Source: Chthonomonas sp035294165
Lineage (GTDB): Bacteria > Armatimonadota > Chthonomonadetes > Chthonomonadales > Chthonomonadaceae
Direction: 5' to 3'
Assembly (NCBI RefSeq): GCF_035294165.1
Contig: NZ_DATGLN010000043.1
Span: forward strand, 1-19,788
Length of the DNA stretch: 19,788 bases
The translations under genes and the position numbers were made by a program. Every line of letters starts with the position of its first letter. The stretch's first letter is position 1. Of this stretch, positions 6,534 through 14,261 are shown in pieces. The notes below the pieces were generated by a model, which was not told where the DNA came from, did no database searches, and was given only the letters and a program-made list of their open reading frames with translations.

Positions 6534-7547
6534 GTGTCAGATACAGGCCGTTCCGAAAAAACTGCGTTGCACAAGCGAATAAGAGCGATGGCGCTTATGG
6601 GGGTGGGCGTCGGCGCTTTTTTTGTGCTACCCTTCATTCCAAAGCTATTTCAACAGCAGTTTCTCCTCTACCACCCCTCGCCCTATCTGCACCTGGTACA
6701 GGCAATGACCGATTTTGCCCTGTTATGCATGGTTCTCGGGGCGCCATCGCTGGCAGAAGCGGCTTGGTGTTATGGTTATCAGTGTCAAGAGGCTACAAAA
6801 CTAGCTCTAGACGAACGCGGGATGGCTATTCGACGCGGGAAGGTCTGCTACCGCTATGCTTGGACGGATTTACTGGAGGTGATCCCGGTGCGTGGTTTTG
6901 GGCTGCGTCCGTCTTGCCTGGTGGTGCTCTTACCGGATAACTACCTTATCCTCTCTTCAACTACGCCTCACTTTAGGGCGCTGGCGCTTCGTCTGTTGCG
7001 TAGAAATCGCAAGCACGCAAAGCAGCAGGCTTGTTTTCCCTTGGAGCCTACCGCGGAAACACGTTTGCAGTTAGAGACATTAGAAAAGCGCCTGAAACGA
7101 GAACGACTGCGATGGTTGACTGCCAGTCTGCTACGCAAAATGGTCTATGTGGCCATTGGGCTTTGGGGAGTAGTAGGAGCTGCTGAAAGGAATTTTCACC
7201 TTTCGGCATGGCTGCTCATGGCGGTGGGCAGTCTGTTTCTTCTTTTAGCCGATGGCATTTGGTCTGTCTTTAAATCGGGAGCGCATTGGCGTGAAGTGGC
7301 AGCTTTAACCTATCGGCAGGCCATTTGTGGAGAGGAATCGGGGGTTACCAAGTTACGCAAGAGACTTGAGAACGCCACCAAACCGTGGTTTGGAGGAGGA
7401 TATTTCACGGATGAGGAGATATTAATTGCCGAACAGGTACTGAAGCGAAGAGCCGTAGGAGAGAGCGGCACTGCCGACGCAAAGGCAGGTGTGCCGAAGA
7501 ACGCTTCTCAGATAAACGTAGAGGCCTCACAATCTCAGCATAGATAG
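6534..7547 (+). CDS. Membrane protein with PH-like segment, putative partner of tip C
   Basis: 337 residues from GTG 6534. Two hydrophobic helices (about 18-37 and 54-74), a beta-rich soluble part (about 88-150: LALDERGMAIRRGKVCYRYAWTDL...) that resembles bacterial PH-like (YcxB/bPH) domains, a basic helix-rich linker, two more helices (203-217, 222-244) and a hydrophilic tail. Function unknown. The start is uncertain: the frame is open back to 6459 without ATG and no good ribosome site precedes the GTG. An ATG at 6469 in another frame would need a shift near the six-A run (6556-6561). It holds the partner slot behind tip C. The PH-like call is from the strand pattern only. Confidence 0.6.
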   Translation: MSDTGRSEKTALHKRIRAMALMGVGVGAFFVLPFIPKLFQQQFLLYHPSPYLHLVQAMTDFALLCMVLGAPSLAEAAWCYGYQCQEATKLALDERGMAIRRGKVCYRYAWTDLLEVIPVRGFGLRPSCLVVLLPDNYLILSSTTPHFRALALRLLRRNRKHAKQQACFPLEPTAETRLQLETLEKRLKRERLRWLTASLLRKMVYVAIGLWGVVGAAERNFHLSAWLLMAVGSLFLLLADGIWSVFKSGAHWREVAALTYRQAICGEESGVTKLRKRLENATKPWFGGGYFTDEEILIAEQVLKRRAVGESGTADAKAGVPKNASQINVEASQSQHR

Positions 7548-7662
7548 CTAGAGAAGTAGGCCTTCGTTTATGAGTGACCGGAGGCTCTTTCGATGGTTCA
7601 GCTGTCTCTCTAAAACGCTATGGTTTGGCCTCAGTCTGACGGTGCTGCACACTGCACCTTTT

Positions 7663-7703
7663 CCTCAAGGCCGATGCCCTCCGCCTCAAGGCCGACGTTC
7701 TCG
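7663..7703. repeat. Tandem 21-base repeat (two units) with a third copy at 8225
   Basis: CCTCAAGGCCGATGCCCTCCG is followed at once by CCTCAAGGCCGACGTTCTCG, and a further CCTCAG begins a third unit. A separate copy, CCTCAAGGCCGAGGCCCTCCC, lies at 8225-8245 just before miaB. Confidence 0.6.
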
Positions 7704-7735
7704 TCCTCAGAACTGGTAGTATTGAAACTTAAGAT

Positions 7736-7788
7736 TTCTCGCCTTCGGCTCGAAATGACAGGTGTCTATCTCACGAGAAATGACAAGG
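7736..7788. repeat. Short dispersed-repeat-like element with two GAAATGACA boxes
   Basis: TTTCTCGCCTTCGGCTCGAA followed by ATGACAGG, then a second GAGAAATGACAAGG. This wording (TTTCTCGC..GCTCGAAATGACA) is a form I remember from small dispersed repeats in several bacterial genomes; copy number here cannot be judged from one window. Confidence 0.4.
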
Positions 7789-7905
7789 CGGTCTCTCTTG
7801 CCAGCTCTTCAAGCCCCTCACCCTAACCCTCTCCCCATTGGGGAGTGGGGCACCTCGCGGTGGGCGTCCTCGCGGACGGCGCCTTTGCAGCCACTACAAC
7901 ACCCA

Positions 7906-8024
7906 TAATCGTCTATCTCGCTGGCCGCTGCATCGCCGTGCGCTAGCACCTCCCGAATCGGGGGAAAGGCCGGGATAGGGGGCGAGCAAGATAAGCTCAC
8001 TTTGCTAACTGCCTCTAGAACCGC
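7906..8024. repeat. 120-base direct repeat, copy 1
   Basis: Runs from TAATCGTCTATCTCGCTGG to TCTAGAACCGC. It holds a conserved block (CGCTGCATCGCCGTGCGCTA, then GCACCTCCCGAATCGGG) and a small palindrome CCCGAATCGGG (7952-7962). About four fifths of positions match copy 2 by eye; the central 40 bases are identical or nearly so. Confidence 0.75.
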
Positions 8025-8083
8025 GAGATTGTCAGTCTCTGCAGCTCCGACGCCCTTCCCCCAAGCGGCATGTTTCCCTCCCT

Positions 8084-8204
8084 TAATCGCCTATCTTTCT
8101 GGTCGCTGCATCGCCGTGCGCTAGCACCTCCCGAATCGGGGAAAAGGAAGAGATAGGAGGCGAGCAAAGTAGGCTTGCTCTAGAAGAATTGGCTCTAGAA
8201 CCGC
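8084..8204. repeat. 120-base direct repeat, copy 2
   Basis: Runs from TAATCGCCTATCTTTCTGG to TCTAGAACCGC, 178 bases after copy 1. The same palindrome CCCGAATCGGG is at 8120-8130. No reading frame is conserved between the two copies, so a non-coding dispersed repeat is likely. Confidence 0.75.
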
Positions 8205-8327
8205 TTGCATAACGGGTGGGGTAACCTCAAGGCCGAGGCCCTCCCCCTCGTTCAAGATGACACAGTTTCCGCACGCTCATTTCTATGATGCAGGAATTAG
8301 CAAGAAGTGCAAACAATGCCGAGCACT

Positions 8328-8357
8328 TTGCCGTTATTTTTCGATGAGAGGTAAAAT
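8328..8357 (+). promoter_or_regulatory. Probable sigma-70-type promoter of miaB
   Basis: TTGCCG (8328-8333) and TAAAAT (8352-8357) with an 18-base spacer, ending 28 bases before the chosen miaB start. It also argues against a longer MiaB starting at 8257. Confidence 0.5.
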
Positions 8358-8385
8358 AGTAAGGATAAATATCGGAGTTGGAACT

Positions 8386-9858
8386 ATGCAAGAGCTTTTG
8401 GAGAAGCACGCGACTGAGACAGAGGAGGGGCTTGGAGGTTATCATATTCTCACATGGGGCTGCCAGATGAACGAGGAGGACTCGGAACAGATGGGGCTTT
8501 TCCTCGAACAGATGGGCTATCGCCCTGTGGAGGACATAAATCGGGCTGAGGTGATTTTGCTTAACACGTGCAGTGTCCGTGCCAAACCGGAGGAAAAGGT
8601 CTGGAGCGTTTTGGGGAAGTTGCGACACCTAAAGGAGCGTCGCCCGGAGGTCATTCTCGGCGTTTGCGGGTGTATGGCACAAGTTCGTGCCGAGGAGTTT
8701 CGAGAGCGGGCACCGCATGTTGATATGGTTATCGGCACAGGTAACATCGCTGCGCTACCGGAGCTGGTTCGGCAGGTGAAGCACCGTCGGGCGCAGTCTG
8801 TCGAGCAAGCCGCACCCTTGATGGCGACATCGGAATCGCATAGTGCAGCCCCTCCAAAAAACTTTGTTCCGCTCACAGCGCTCTCGTTGCCACCGCGCAA
8901 GGGAGCTGTGGTAACCGACGTTCCAAAGCGCGTGGTGGAGCGCAAGCCGAAGTTAAAGGCGCATGTGCCCATTATGTATGGTTGTGATAAGTTCTGCACG
9001 TTCTGCATTGTGCCCCTTACGCGTGGAAGGGAGCGCAGCCGGCCGCCGGAGGAGATCGTTGCCGAGATAGAGATGCTGGCGCGCCAGGGAACCAAAGAGG
9101 TTACTTTGCTTGGGCAAACCGTGAACTCTTATGGGAAGAACCTCCCGGGCGGTAAAGTACCCTTTTATAAGCTGCTTGAGCGCATTAATGCCATCCCGGG
9201 CATTGAGCGCATTCGATTTACCTCACCCTATCCGCGGGACTTCAGCGACGAGCTTATCGAGGCCATCGCCAGACTGGAACATGTGTGTGAGCACGTCCAT
9301 CTACCGCTGCAGGTAGGCGATGATGCGCTCTTGGCACACATGCATCGAGGCTATACGGTAGGCCAGTTTTGTGAGATTGTGGAGAAGCTCCGCGCTCGCG
9401 TTCCCGGAATCGCGATTACCACCGATCTCATGTTGGGCTATCCGGGGGAAACGGAACAGCAGTTTGAAAACACACTGCGTGTGGTGGAGCAGATTCGGTT
9501 TGATTCGGCCTTTATGTTCGCCTACAGCCCGCGCCCGGGCACGAAGGCGGCAGCTATGGAGAACCAGGTGCCGCGTGAGGTAAAAATCGAGCGATTGAAC
9601 CGGCTCATCGCTTTGCAAAACCGTATTACATGTGAAATCAACGCTCAGCAGGTTGGGCAGGTTCAGGAGGTGCTGGTAGAGGGGTTTAGTCGTAAAGACC
9701 CCAGCAAGCTGAGTGGATACACACGAACGCTCAAGCTGGTGCATTTCACCTTGCCTCCCGGCAGCCCACGCAGCCCGCACTCGCTTATAGGGCGTTTGGT
9801 GCCGGTGCGGCTTACAGAGGCACATCTAACGGGCTTTACAGGAGAGTTTGCGGGATAA
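8386..9858 (+). CDS. miaB: tRNA-2-methylthio-N6-dimethylallyladenosine synthase MiaB
   Basis: Radical SAM enzyme that adds the 2-methylthio group to i6A37 of tRNAs reading UNN codons. ATG 8386 was chosen because GGAG lies eight bases upstream and the conserved part starts soon after (YHILTWGCQMN). 490 residues. The N-terminal UPF0004 domain shows the three auxiliary cluster cysteines C26 (WGCQMN), C62 (NTCSV) and C96 (GCMAQ). The radical SAM triad is C200, C204, C207 (CDKFCTFC). A TRAM domain follows from about residue 420. The distance from C96 to C200 is 104 residues, about 30 more than I remember for E. coli MiaB; the extra is a Pro/Ala/Lys-rich linker near 145-190. All key residues are present. 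The LacI-type gene follows after 34 bases and may be on the same transcript. Confidence 0.95.
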   Translation: MQELLEKHATETEEGLGGYHILTWGCQMNEEDSEQMGLFLEQMGYRPVEDINRAEVILLNTCSVRAKPEEKVWSVLGKLRHLKERRPEVILGVCGCMAQVRAEEFRERAPHVDMVIGTGNIAALPELVRQVKHRRAQSVEQAAPLMATSESHSAAPPKNFVPLTALSLPPRKGAVVTDVPKRVVERKPKLKAHVPIMYGCDKFCTFCIVPLTRGRERSRPPEEIVAEIEMLARQGTKEVTLLGQTVNSYGKNLPGGKVPFYKLLERINAIPGIERIRFTSPYPRDFSDELIEAIARLEHVCEHVHLPLQVGDDALLAHMHRGYTVGQFCEIVEKLRARVPGIAITTDLMLGYPGETEQQFENTLRVVEQIRFDSAFMFAYSPRPGTKAAAMENQVPREVKIERLNRLIALQNRITCEINAQQVGQVQEVLVEGFSRKDPSKLSGYTRTLKLVHFTLPPGSPRSPHSLIGRLVPVRLTEAHLTGFTGEFAG

Positions 9859-9892
9859 TAAAATAAAGAGTTAAGTTGATGAGGAGGAGACT

Positions 9893-10987
9893 GTGGCGCG
9901 TATAACCCAAAAAGAGATCGCGAGGCGCTTGAATCTATCTCAGAGCCTGGTTGCCGGCGTGTTAAATAATCGCCCTGGTGTGTGGGTTTCGCCTGAGAAT
10001 CGGGAGCGCATTTTGCGGCTGGCTCGTGAGCTGAACTATCGGCCTAACACGGCGGCGCGTGCCCTCCGTCGGGGGCGTACAGAGGTGGTGGCATGCGTGT
10101 TCTTTGGGCCGGCCGGCTATAGCGCCATTGTGGAGACTTTGGCGGATGTGGTGGCGGAAAAAGACTATGACCTGCTTGTGAAGGTGGTGTTGAACGAAGA
10201 GCAGGCCGCCCTCCATATCGCGAAGTTAATGGCTCCGGGCACGTGCGATGCCGTTATCCTTTGGGGGCTGGAGCGCGACATTGAGAAGCCGGCGGCTCAG
10301 TTTGCCGAGATAGGCATCCCTTTTGTGGTAAAGGGGCGTTTTGAGGAGGCGCACCCGCAGTGGTATCAAGCGGATTTCGATCATGAAGCTATGATGCGGC
10401 ATGCGCTCGAGTTTTTGAAAGCGAAGGGGCATCGCCGCATCGCCTATTTGGGTTATGACGATGGTCTTGTCTACTCCCAAAAACTTTTCAAAGGGTATGT
10501 ACAGGCGTTTTACGATCTTTTCGGTGAGGAGCCGCCGCAAACGTTCCTGGGCTTCATTGTTGGGCAGGGCTTACCTGAAGAGCATGAGGCCGCAATGCTG
10601 ATGGAGCGCTGGTTAGCTTTGCCGGAACAGGAGCGGCCTACGGCGGCTGTCTCGGCTGCAGGGCGAGGAACCTGGTACGGTGTGGAGATGGCGTTGGCAC
10701 GCCATAGCATGCGGTTGGGCTTTCAGCCAGGCGAGTTTGCAATGGCCGGGCAGGGAGGCACAGAGATGCCCCTGCTGTTCGGTGAGGGCTATGCCTATCA
10801 CGACGTAGATTTCATCACCCTTGCACGCGCCATGGGGCAGAAGTTGTTGCTGCCGCTGCTTGAAGGCCAGAAGCCGGAGAGGCACATTTTACGGCTTCTG
10901 CCTCAACTGCGCCCCATGGAGACGCTTCGCTTTCCGGTTGCTGTGGCTTCACAACTTTCCGCTGAACTTTCGCCTTCTACAAATTAG
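9893..10987 (+). CDS. LacI-family transcriptional regulator
   Basis: 364 residues from GTG 9893, with GGAGG six bases upstream. Residues 4-25 form the LacI helix-turn-helix (ITQKEIARRLNLSQSLVAGVLNN), followed by the hinge region (ILRLARELNYRPNTAARALRRGRT). The rest is a periplasmic-binding-like sensor domain (for example KGHRRIAYLGYDDG, about 181-194). The second-lobe signature is unusual, with AMAGQGGTEMPLLFGEGYAY where most members have a G-x-D-D / L-T-T-V-x-Q-P pattern, so the effector may be atypical. No sugar gene or obvious operator is near, so the regulon cannot be told. It lies 34 bases after miaB. Confidence 0.9.
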   Translation: MARITQKEIARRLNLSQSLVAGVLNNRPGVWVSPENRERILRLARELNYRPNTAARALRRGRTEVVACVFFGPAGYSAIVETLADVVAEKDYDLLVKVVLNEEQAALHIAKLMAPGTCDAVILWGLERDIEKPAAQFAEIGIPFVVKGRFEEAHPQWYQADFDHEAMMRHALEFLKAKGHRRIAYLGYDDGLVYSQKLFKGYVQAFYDLFGEEPPQTFLGFIVGQGLPEEHEAAMLMERWLALPEQERPTAAVSAAGRGTWYGVEMALARHSMRLGFQPGEFAMAGQGGTEMPLLFGEGYAYHDVDFITLARAMGQKLLLPLLEGQKPERHILRLLPQLRPMETLRFPVAVASQLSAELSPSTN

Positions 10988-11059
10988 CATCGCGGCGGTT
11001 TAAGAGCCGAAAGCCGGAAGCGCATATTGTGCTTGCCCTAGAGCGGCACCTGTAATACC

Positions 11060-12349
11060 TTAGATCGCCAGGGTTTGGAATGTATGCTCTAGGTTCTTAA
11101 GGTGGTGCTGCAAGTTGAAGGCCTCTTCGATCTCTTGCGGGGTAAGGTGCTTTTGCACGTCGGGGTCGGAGGCGATGGCCTGGCGAAAATCTTCGCCTGC
11201 CCAGGCGCGTGCGGCGTTGCGCTGAGCTACCGTATAGGCCTCTTCGCGCGAAAGGCCCTTCGCAATCAGAGCCAACATGATCTGCTCAGAAAACACCAGT
11301 CCGCCCATCTTCTCTAGGTTGCGCCGCATGTTCTCGGGGTAGACCTCCAGTTTCTCCAATATCGTCGCGAATTTCTGGAGCATCCAGTCCACCAAAGTGG
11401 TCGTGTCGGGCAGCACGATGCGCTCCACACTGCTGTTGGTAAGGTCGCGCTCGTGCCAGGTGGCCATCGATTCGAGAATCGGGAAGAGGTTGCTGCGCAC
11501 CACCCGCGCAAGGCCGCAGATGGTTTCGCAGTTCCAGGGGTTGCGCTTATGAGGCATGGCCGAAGAGCCTTTTTGGCCTGGGGCAAAGTACTCTTGCACC
11601 TCACGAATCTCGGTGCGAGCGAGGTTGCGTATCTCCGTGGCGAACCGCTCGAGAGAGCCGGCCAAGATGGCCAGCGTGGCCATGAGCTGGGCATGGCGGT
11701 CGCGAGCGATGATTTGAGTGGAGATGGGGGCCGGTTTTAGCCCGAGGCGTTCACACACATAACGTTCCACTTCGGGGCCGATATTGGCGTGCGTGCCCAC
11801 CGCCCCGGAGACCTTGCCCACGCGCACGGCCTCACGGGCCTGATGGAGCCGCTCGATGTTGTTGTTCATTTCGTCGAGCCAGGTGGCCAACTTAAAGCCG
11901 AACGTGATGGGTTCGGCGTGAATGCCATGGGTGCGCCCGATCATTACCGTGTGCTTGTGTTCACGAGCGCGCATCCGTATCACCTCATTGAGCGCTTTGG
12001 CGCGTGCGATGATCTGATCACAGGCCTCGCCTAGAAGCAGGGCCAGTGCGGTATCTACAATGTCGTAAGAGGTTACGCCGTAGTGCAGAAAGCGCCCTTC
12101 CTCGCCCAGATTCTCTGCCACGTTTTTCACAAAGGCCATCACGTCGTGACGAGTCTCTTGTTCCAGTTCATCCATGCGGGCGAGATCGAAACGGGCGTTT
12201 TGACGTATCTTCTCGGTAGTTCCAGGAGGGATGTGACCAAAGTGCTCTAGCCCTTCGCAAACGGCTATCTCCACATCAAGCCAGCGACGTGTTTTGTTTT
12301 CCCGGCTCCAAAGCCTTCGCATCTCCGGGGTGGTGTAGCGATCGATCAT
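11060..12349 (-). CDS. purB: Adenylosuccinate lyase
   Basis: Catalyses two fumarate-releasing steps of purine synthesis: SAICAR to AICAR, and adenylosuccinate to AMP. 429 residues, normal for the family. The fumarase/aspartase superfamily signature GSSAMPHKRNP is at 261-271, the flexible catalytic serine loop being S262-S263. The general acid histidine is H141 (GRTHGIHAEP), and TSYDIVDT (93-100) is the other conserved segment. ATG 12349 has GGAGAGGG about six bases upstream. It stands alone and converges on the LacI gene; other pur genes are not in the window. Confidence 0.96.
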   Translation of the reverse strand: MIDRYTTPEMRRLWSRENKTRRWLDVEIAVCEGLEHFGHIPPGTTEKIRQNARFDLARMDELEQETRHDVMAFVKNVAENLGEEGRFLHYGVTSYDIVDTALALLLGEACDQIIARAKALNEVIRMRAREHKHTVMIGRTHGIHAEPITFGFKLATWLDEMNNNIERLHQAREAVRVGKVSGAVGTHANIGPEVERYVCERLGLKPAPISTQIIARDRHAQLMATLAILAGSLERFATEIRNLARTEIREVQEYFAPGQKGSSAMPHKRNPWNCETICGLARVVRSNLFPILESMATWHERDLTNSSVERIVLPDTTTLVDWMLQKFATILEKLEVYPENMRRNLEKMGGLVFSEQIMLALIAKGLSREEAYTVAQRNAARAWAGEDFRQAIASDPDVQKHLTPQEIEEAFNLQHHLKNLEHTFQTLAI

Positions 12350-12550
12350 AAACCGCCCTCTCCAAAGTTCCTAACAGCAAATTCTCGAAATCTCTGCATA
12401 GTTTACCCAAAGACGCAAGAAGTTGCACAAAAGTCGCTTTGAAAGAAGAAGGAATCTTGGCCGATTGTAGGGAATCGTATAACAGATGTTTTCTATCGTA
12501 GGATGGTAGAAACAGGAGGCACGACGGCCTCAAGATAAAGGAGGGAACGC

Positions 12551-13246
12551 ATGGCACAGTACTACGTGCTTGCACAAGATGGAAATCGTTACGGGCCGGC
12601 AGACATTCCCACTCTGCAGCAGTGGATCAACGAGAACCGCATTCTGCCGACCACAATGTTAGAGGATGCTTCGACCGGCCAGCAGCTGCCCGCTTCCGCT
12701 TTGAGCGATCTGCGGTTTCCTACCACGATGCCCCAGCCCCCAATGTCCTCGCAGCCGACGATGGGGGCGTCGCCGCAGATGCCGGGCACCGGCCCCATCT
12801 ATGGGAGAGGATCGCAGGTAACCTATCAGCCGTCCGGCATAACGCCGTTTAACAACACGTCGGGAATGCGGGCAGATGTGCCTCCTGAGATAGAGGCGTT
12901 GAAGTGGAACTGGGGCGCCTTCGGCTGCGGCTGCATTTGGCTGCTCTTCCACGGTCTGGTGTTAGCCGGCATCGGGTTGGTCTTTGTCCAGGGGATATTG
13001 GGTGCTGTGTTAGGTGCTGTGCTTGGTAATGTCGGCGTCTGGATTGGGGCGCTGGTCGGCATCGGCATCAGCATATGGCTGGGGCTGAACGGCCATAAGT
13101 TGGCTTGGCGCTATAATCAGTACGCAAGCATAGACGACTATTTCAGGCGAGAGCAGATATGGACGATTTTGGGCATCATCGGGTTTGCTTTTAGTTTAGT
13201 CGAGGTGATCTTTAGTATCCTATTTCGGCTTAATATGCGTGGATAG
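12551..13246 (+). CDS. GYF_2-domain membrane protein with DUF2628-like C-terminus
   Basis: 231 residues from ATG 12551, with AAAGGAGGG six bases upstream. Residues 3-40 (YYVLAQDGNRYGPADIPTLQQW) form a GYF_2 domain, a small peptide-binding fold. A Pro/Met/Gln/Ser-rich linker runs from 56 to 110. Then KWNWGAFGCGCIWLLFHGL (118-136) starts a membrane part with hydrophobic stretches at about 130-178 and 203-225; the K-W-N-W-x-A-F pattern and the later GLNGHKLAWR resemble DUF2628 membrane proteins. Function unknown; GYF_2 proteins of this form usually sit in the inner membrane with the GYF part in the cytoplasm. A possible -10 (TATAAC 12478-12483) with a poorly spaced -35 lies upstream. Confidence 0.8.
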   Translation: MAQYYVLAQDGNRYGPADIPTLQQWINENRILPTTMLEDASTGQQLPASALSDLRFPTTMPQPPMSSQPTMGASPQMPGTGPIYGRGSQVTYQPSGITPFNNTSGMRADVPPEIEALKWNWGAFGCGCIWLLFHGLVLAGIGLVFVQGILGAVLGAVLGNVGVWIGALVGIGISIWLGLNGHKLAWRYNQYASIDDYFRREQIWTILGIIGFAFSLVEVIFSILFRLNMRG

Positions 13247-13276
13247 AGGTGGCTTCGTTGCAGGTAGGACCACCTC
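13246..13276. terminator. Possible bidirectional hairpin between convergent genes
   Basis: GAGGTGG (13246-13252) pairs with CCACCTC (13270-13276). An alternative stem GCTTCG (13252-13257) with CGAAGC (13276-13281) excludes the first. No clear T run on either strand. Its place between two convergent genes is the main support. Confidence 0.35.
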
Positions 13277-13307
13277 GAAGCATTGGCCTTGCTACAATGC
13301 AGGATGC

Positions 13308-14261
13308 TTACGGTGATGCCTTATTGCAGAAACGGTCGTACAGCAAACCCCAACGAAGGCCGCGAATGCTTACGGCTATCTGTTCGGCCTCTAGGTGAGA
13401 GAGGAGAAGCGAAAGGATAAGCGCTCCGGCCACAATGATATCGGCACGTGCCGGCTCTAGCCCCGGAACCGTCTTTCTCTCTTCGATGGACAGGGTGGCG
13501 AGTCGGCGCAGAATCTGTTCCAGTCGCGTTACCGGAATAACGTGGTGGTGCAGTTCCTCGGCGCTCTGAACTCCACCTTTATCTATGGCAGCAAGGTTGG
13601 CGATGGTGCCGCCAACCCCCACCAGGGTGCAGGGCCGATGCCGCACGGTTACCGGCAGGTGTTCTAGTGCCTCACGAATGGCCCGACTAGCTCCATCGAG
13701 TTGAGCGAGGGTGGGCGGATCGGAACGCAAAAAACGCTCCGTAAGCCGAACAGCTCCCATATCGAGACTCACACGGAAAGCGATGTTTTTGCCATCTGAG
13801 GCGCCGACGATCACCTCGGTGCTGCCTCCACCGATGTCTACCACAGTAAGATGAGGGCTTTCCCGCCACACAGGGTCGCGCCTTACGGCCAAATACGAGA
13901 GACGCGCCTCCTCTTGCCCCGATATGATCTCGATGGTTAGCCCAAGTCGCTCTTGAGCACGTTGTAAAAACTCGGCGCGGTTTTGCGCCTCGCGCAGCGC
14001 GGCGGTGCCCACGGCGGCTATCTGTTCGGCCCCGTAGGCACGAGCTTGCTGCACCAACTCCTCTAGGGCATCGAGGGTGCGTCGAATGGCCGCCTCTTTT
14101 AGGCGCATGCCGTAAGCCTGCATGCCCTCTCCGAGTCGAGTGATAAGGGTGTTTTCGTAGAGGAGACGTTCACAGTCGGCAGAGGCATCTACGACGATGA
14201 TCTTTACCGAGTTGGTGCCAACATCTATGGCCGCGACGATGCGAGGGGCGGTAGCGGTCAT
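13308..14261 (-). CDS. Ppx/GppA-family exopolyphosphatase
   Basis: Removes terminal phosphates from inorganic polyphosphate or acts on pppGpp; the two activities cannot be told apart here. 317 residues, the short form without a C-terminal HD-like domain. Both actin-like phosphate loops are clear: IDVGTNSVKIIVVD (12-25) and VVDIGGGSTEVIVG (140-153). AVGTAALREAQN (83-94) and the ISGQEEARL segment (113-121, catalytic Glu) are also conserved. The ATG at 14261 overlaps the stop of the upstream gene by ATGA, so translation is coupled; the longer open frame to 14540 lacks family sequence and overlaps that gene. It is the last gene of the minus-strand cluster with two CHAD proteins, which bind polyphosphate. 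Confidence 0.9.
   Translation of the reverse strand: MTATAPRIVAAIDVGTNSVKIIVVDASADCERLLYENTLITRLGEGMQAYGMRLKEAAIRRTLDALEELVQQARAYGAEQIAAVGTAALREAQNRAEFLQRAQERLGLTIEIISGQEEARLSYLAVRRDPVWRESPHLTVVDIGGGSTEVIVGASDGKNIAFRVSLDMGAVRLTERFLRSDPPTLAQLDGASRAIREALEHLPVTVRHRPCTLVGVGGTIANLAAIDKGGVQSAEELHHHVIPVTRLEQILRRLATLSIEERKTVPGLEPARADIIVAGALILSLLLSHLEAEQIAVSIRGLRWGLLYDRFCNKASP

Larger units (their letters stand above)
7548..8327. other. Repeat-rich intergenic region without convincing gene
   Basis: About 780 bases with only short unsupported reading frames. It contains tandem 21-base units, two copies of a short 'gaaatgaca' element, a 'ccctcaccctaaccctctcccc' element with a small palindrome, and a 120-base unit present twice (listed separately). 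It looks like a sink for small dispersed repeats between the accessory region and the housekeeping genes. Confidence 0.6.

Noticed and set aside
7620..7826. 68-residue frame on + in the repeat region
   Set aside because: It is made of the tandem repeats and low-complexity Ser/Pro codons, has no ribosome site, and matches nothing.
7906..8204. CRISPR array
   Set aside because: Only two long, imperfect repeats with a single spacer-like interval; no short regular repeats anywhere in the window.
8257..8385. Longer MiaB start at 8257
   Set aside because: The added 43 residues have no family sequence, a promoter lies inside them, and ATG 8386 has a good Shine-Dalgarno.
11018..11034. Small hairpin AAGCGCA-TAT-TGTGCTT between the LacI gene and purB
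   Set aside because: Seven pairs with one wobble, a 3-base loop and no T run; too weak to call a terminator.
12457..12483. Promoter TTGGCC / TATAAC before the GYF_2 gene
   Set aside because: Only 15 bases of spacer and a poor -35; mentioned with the gene but not called.
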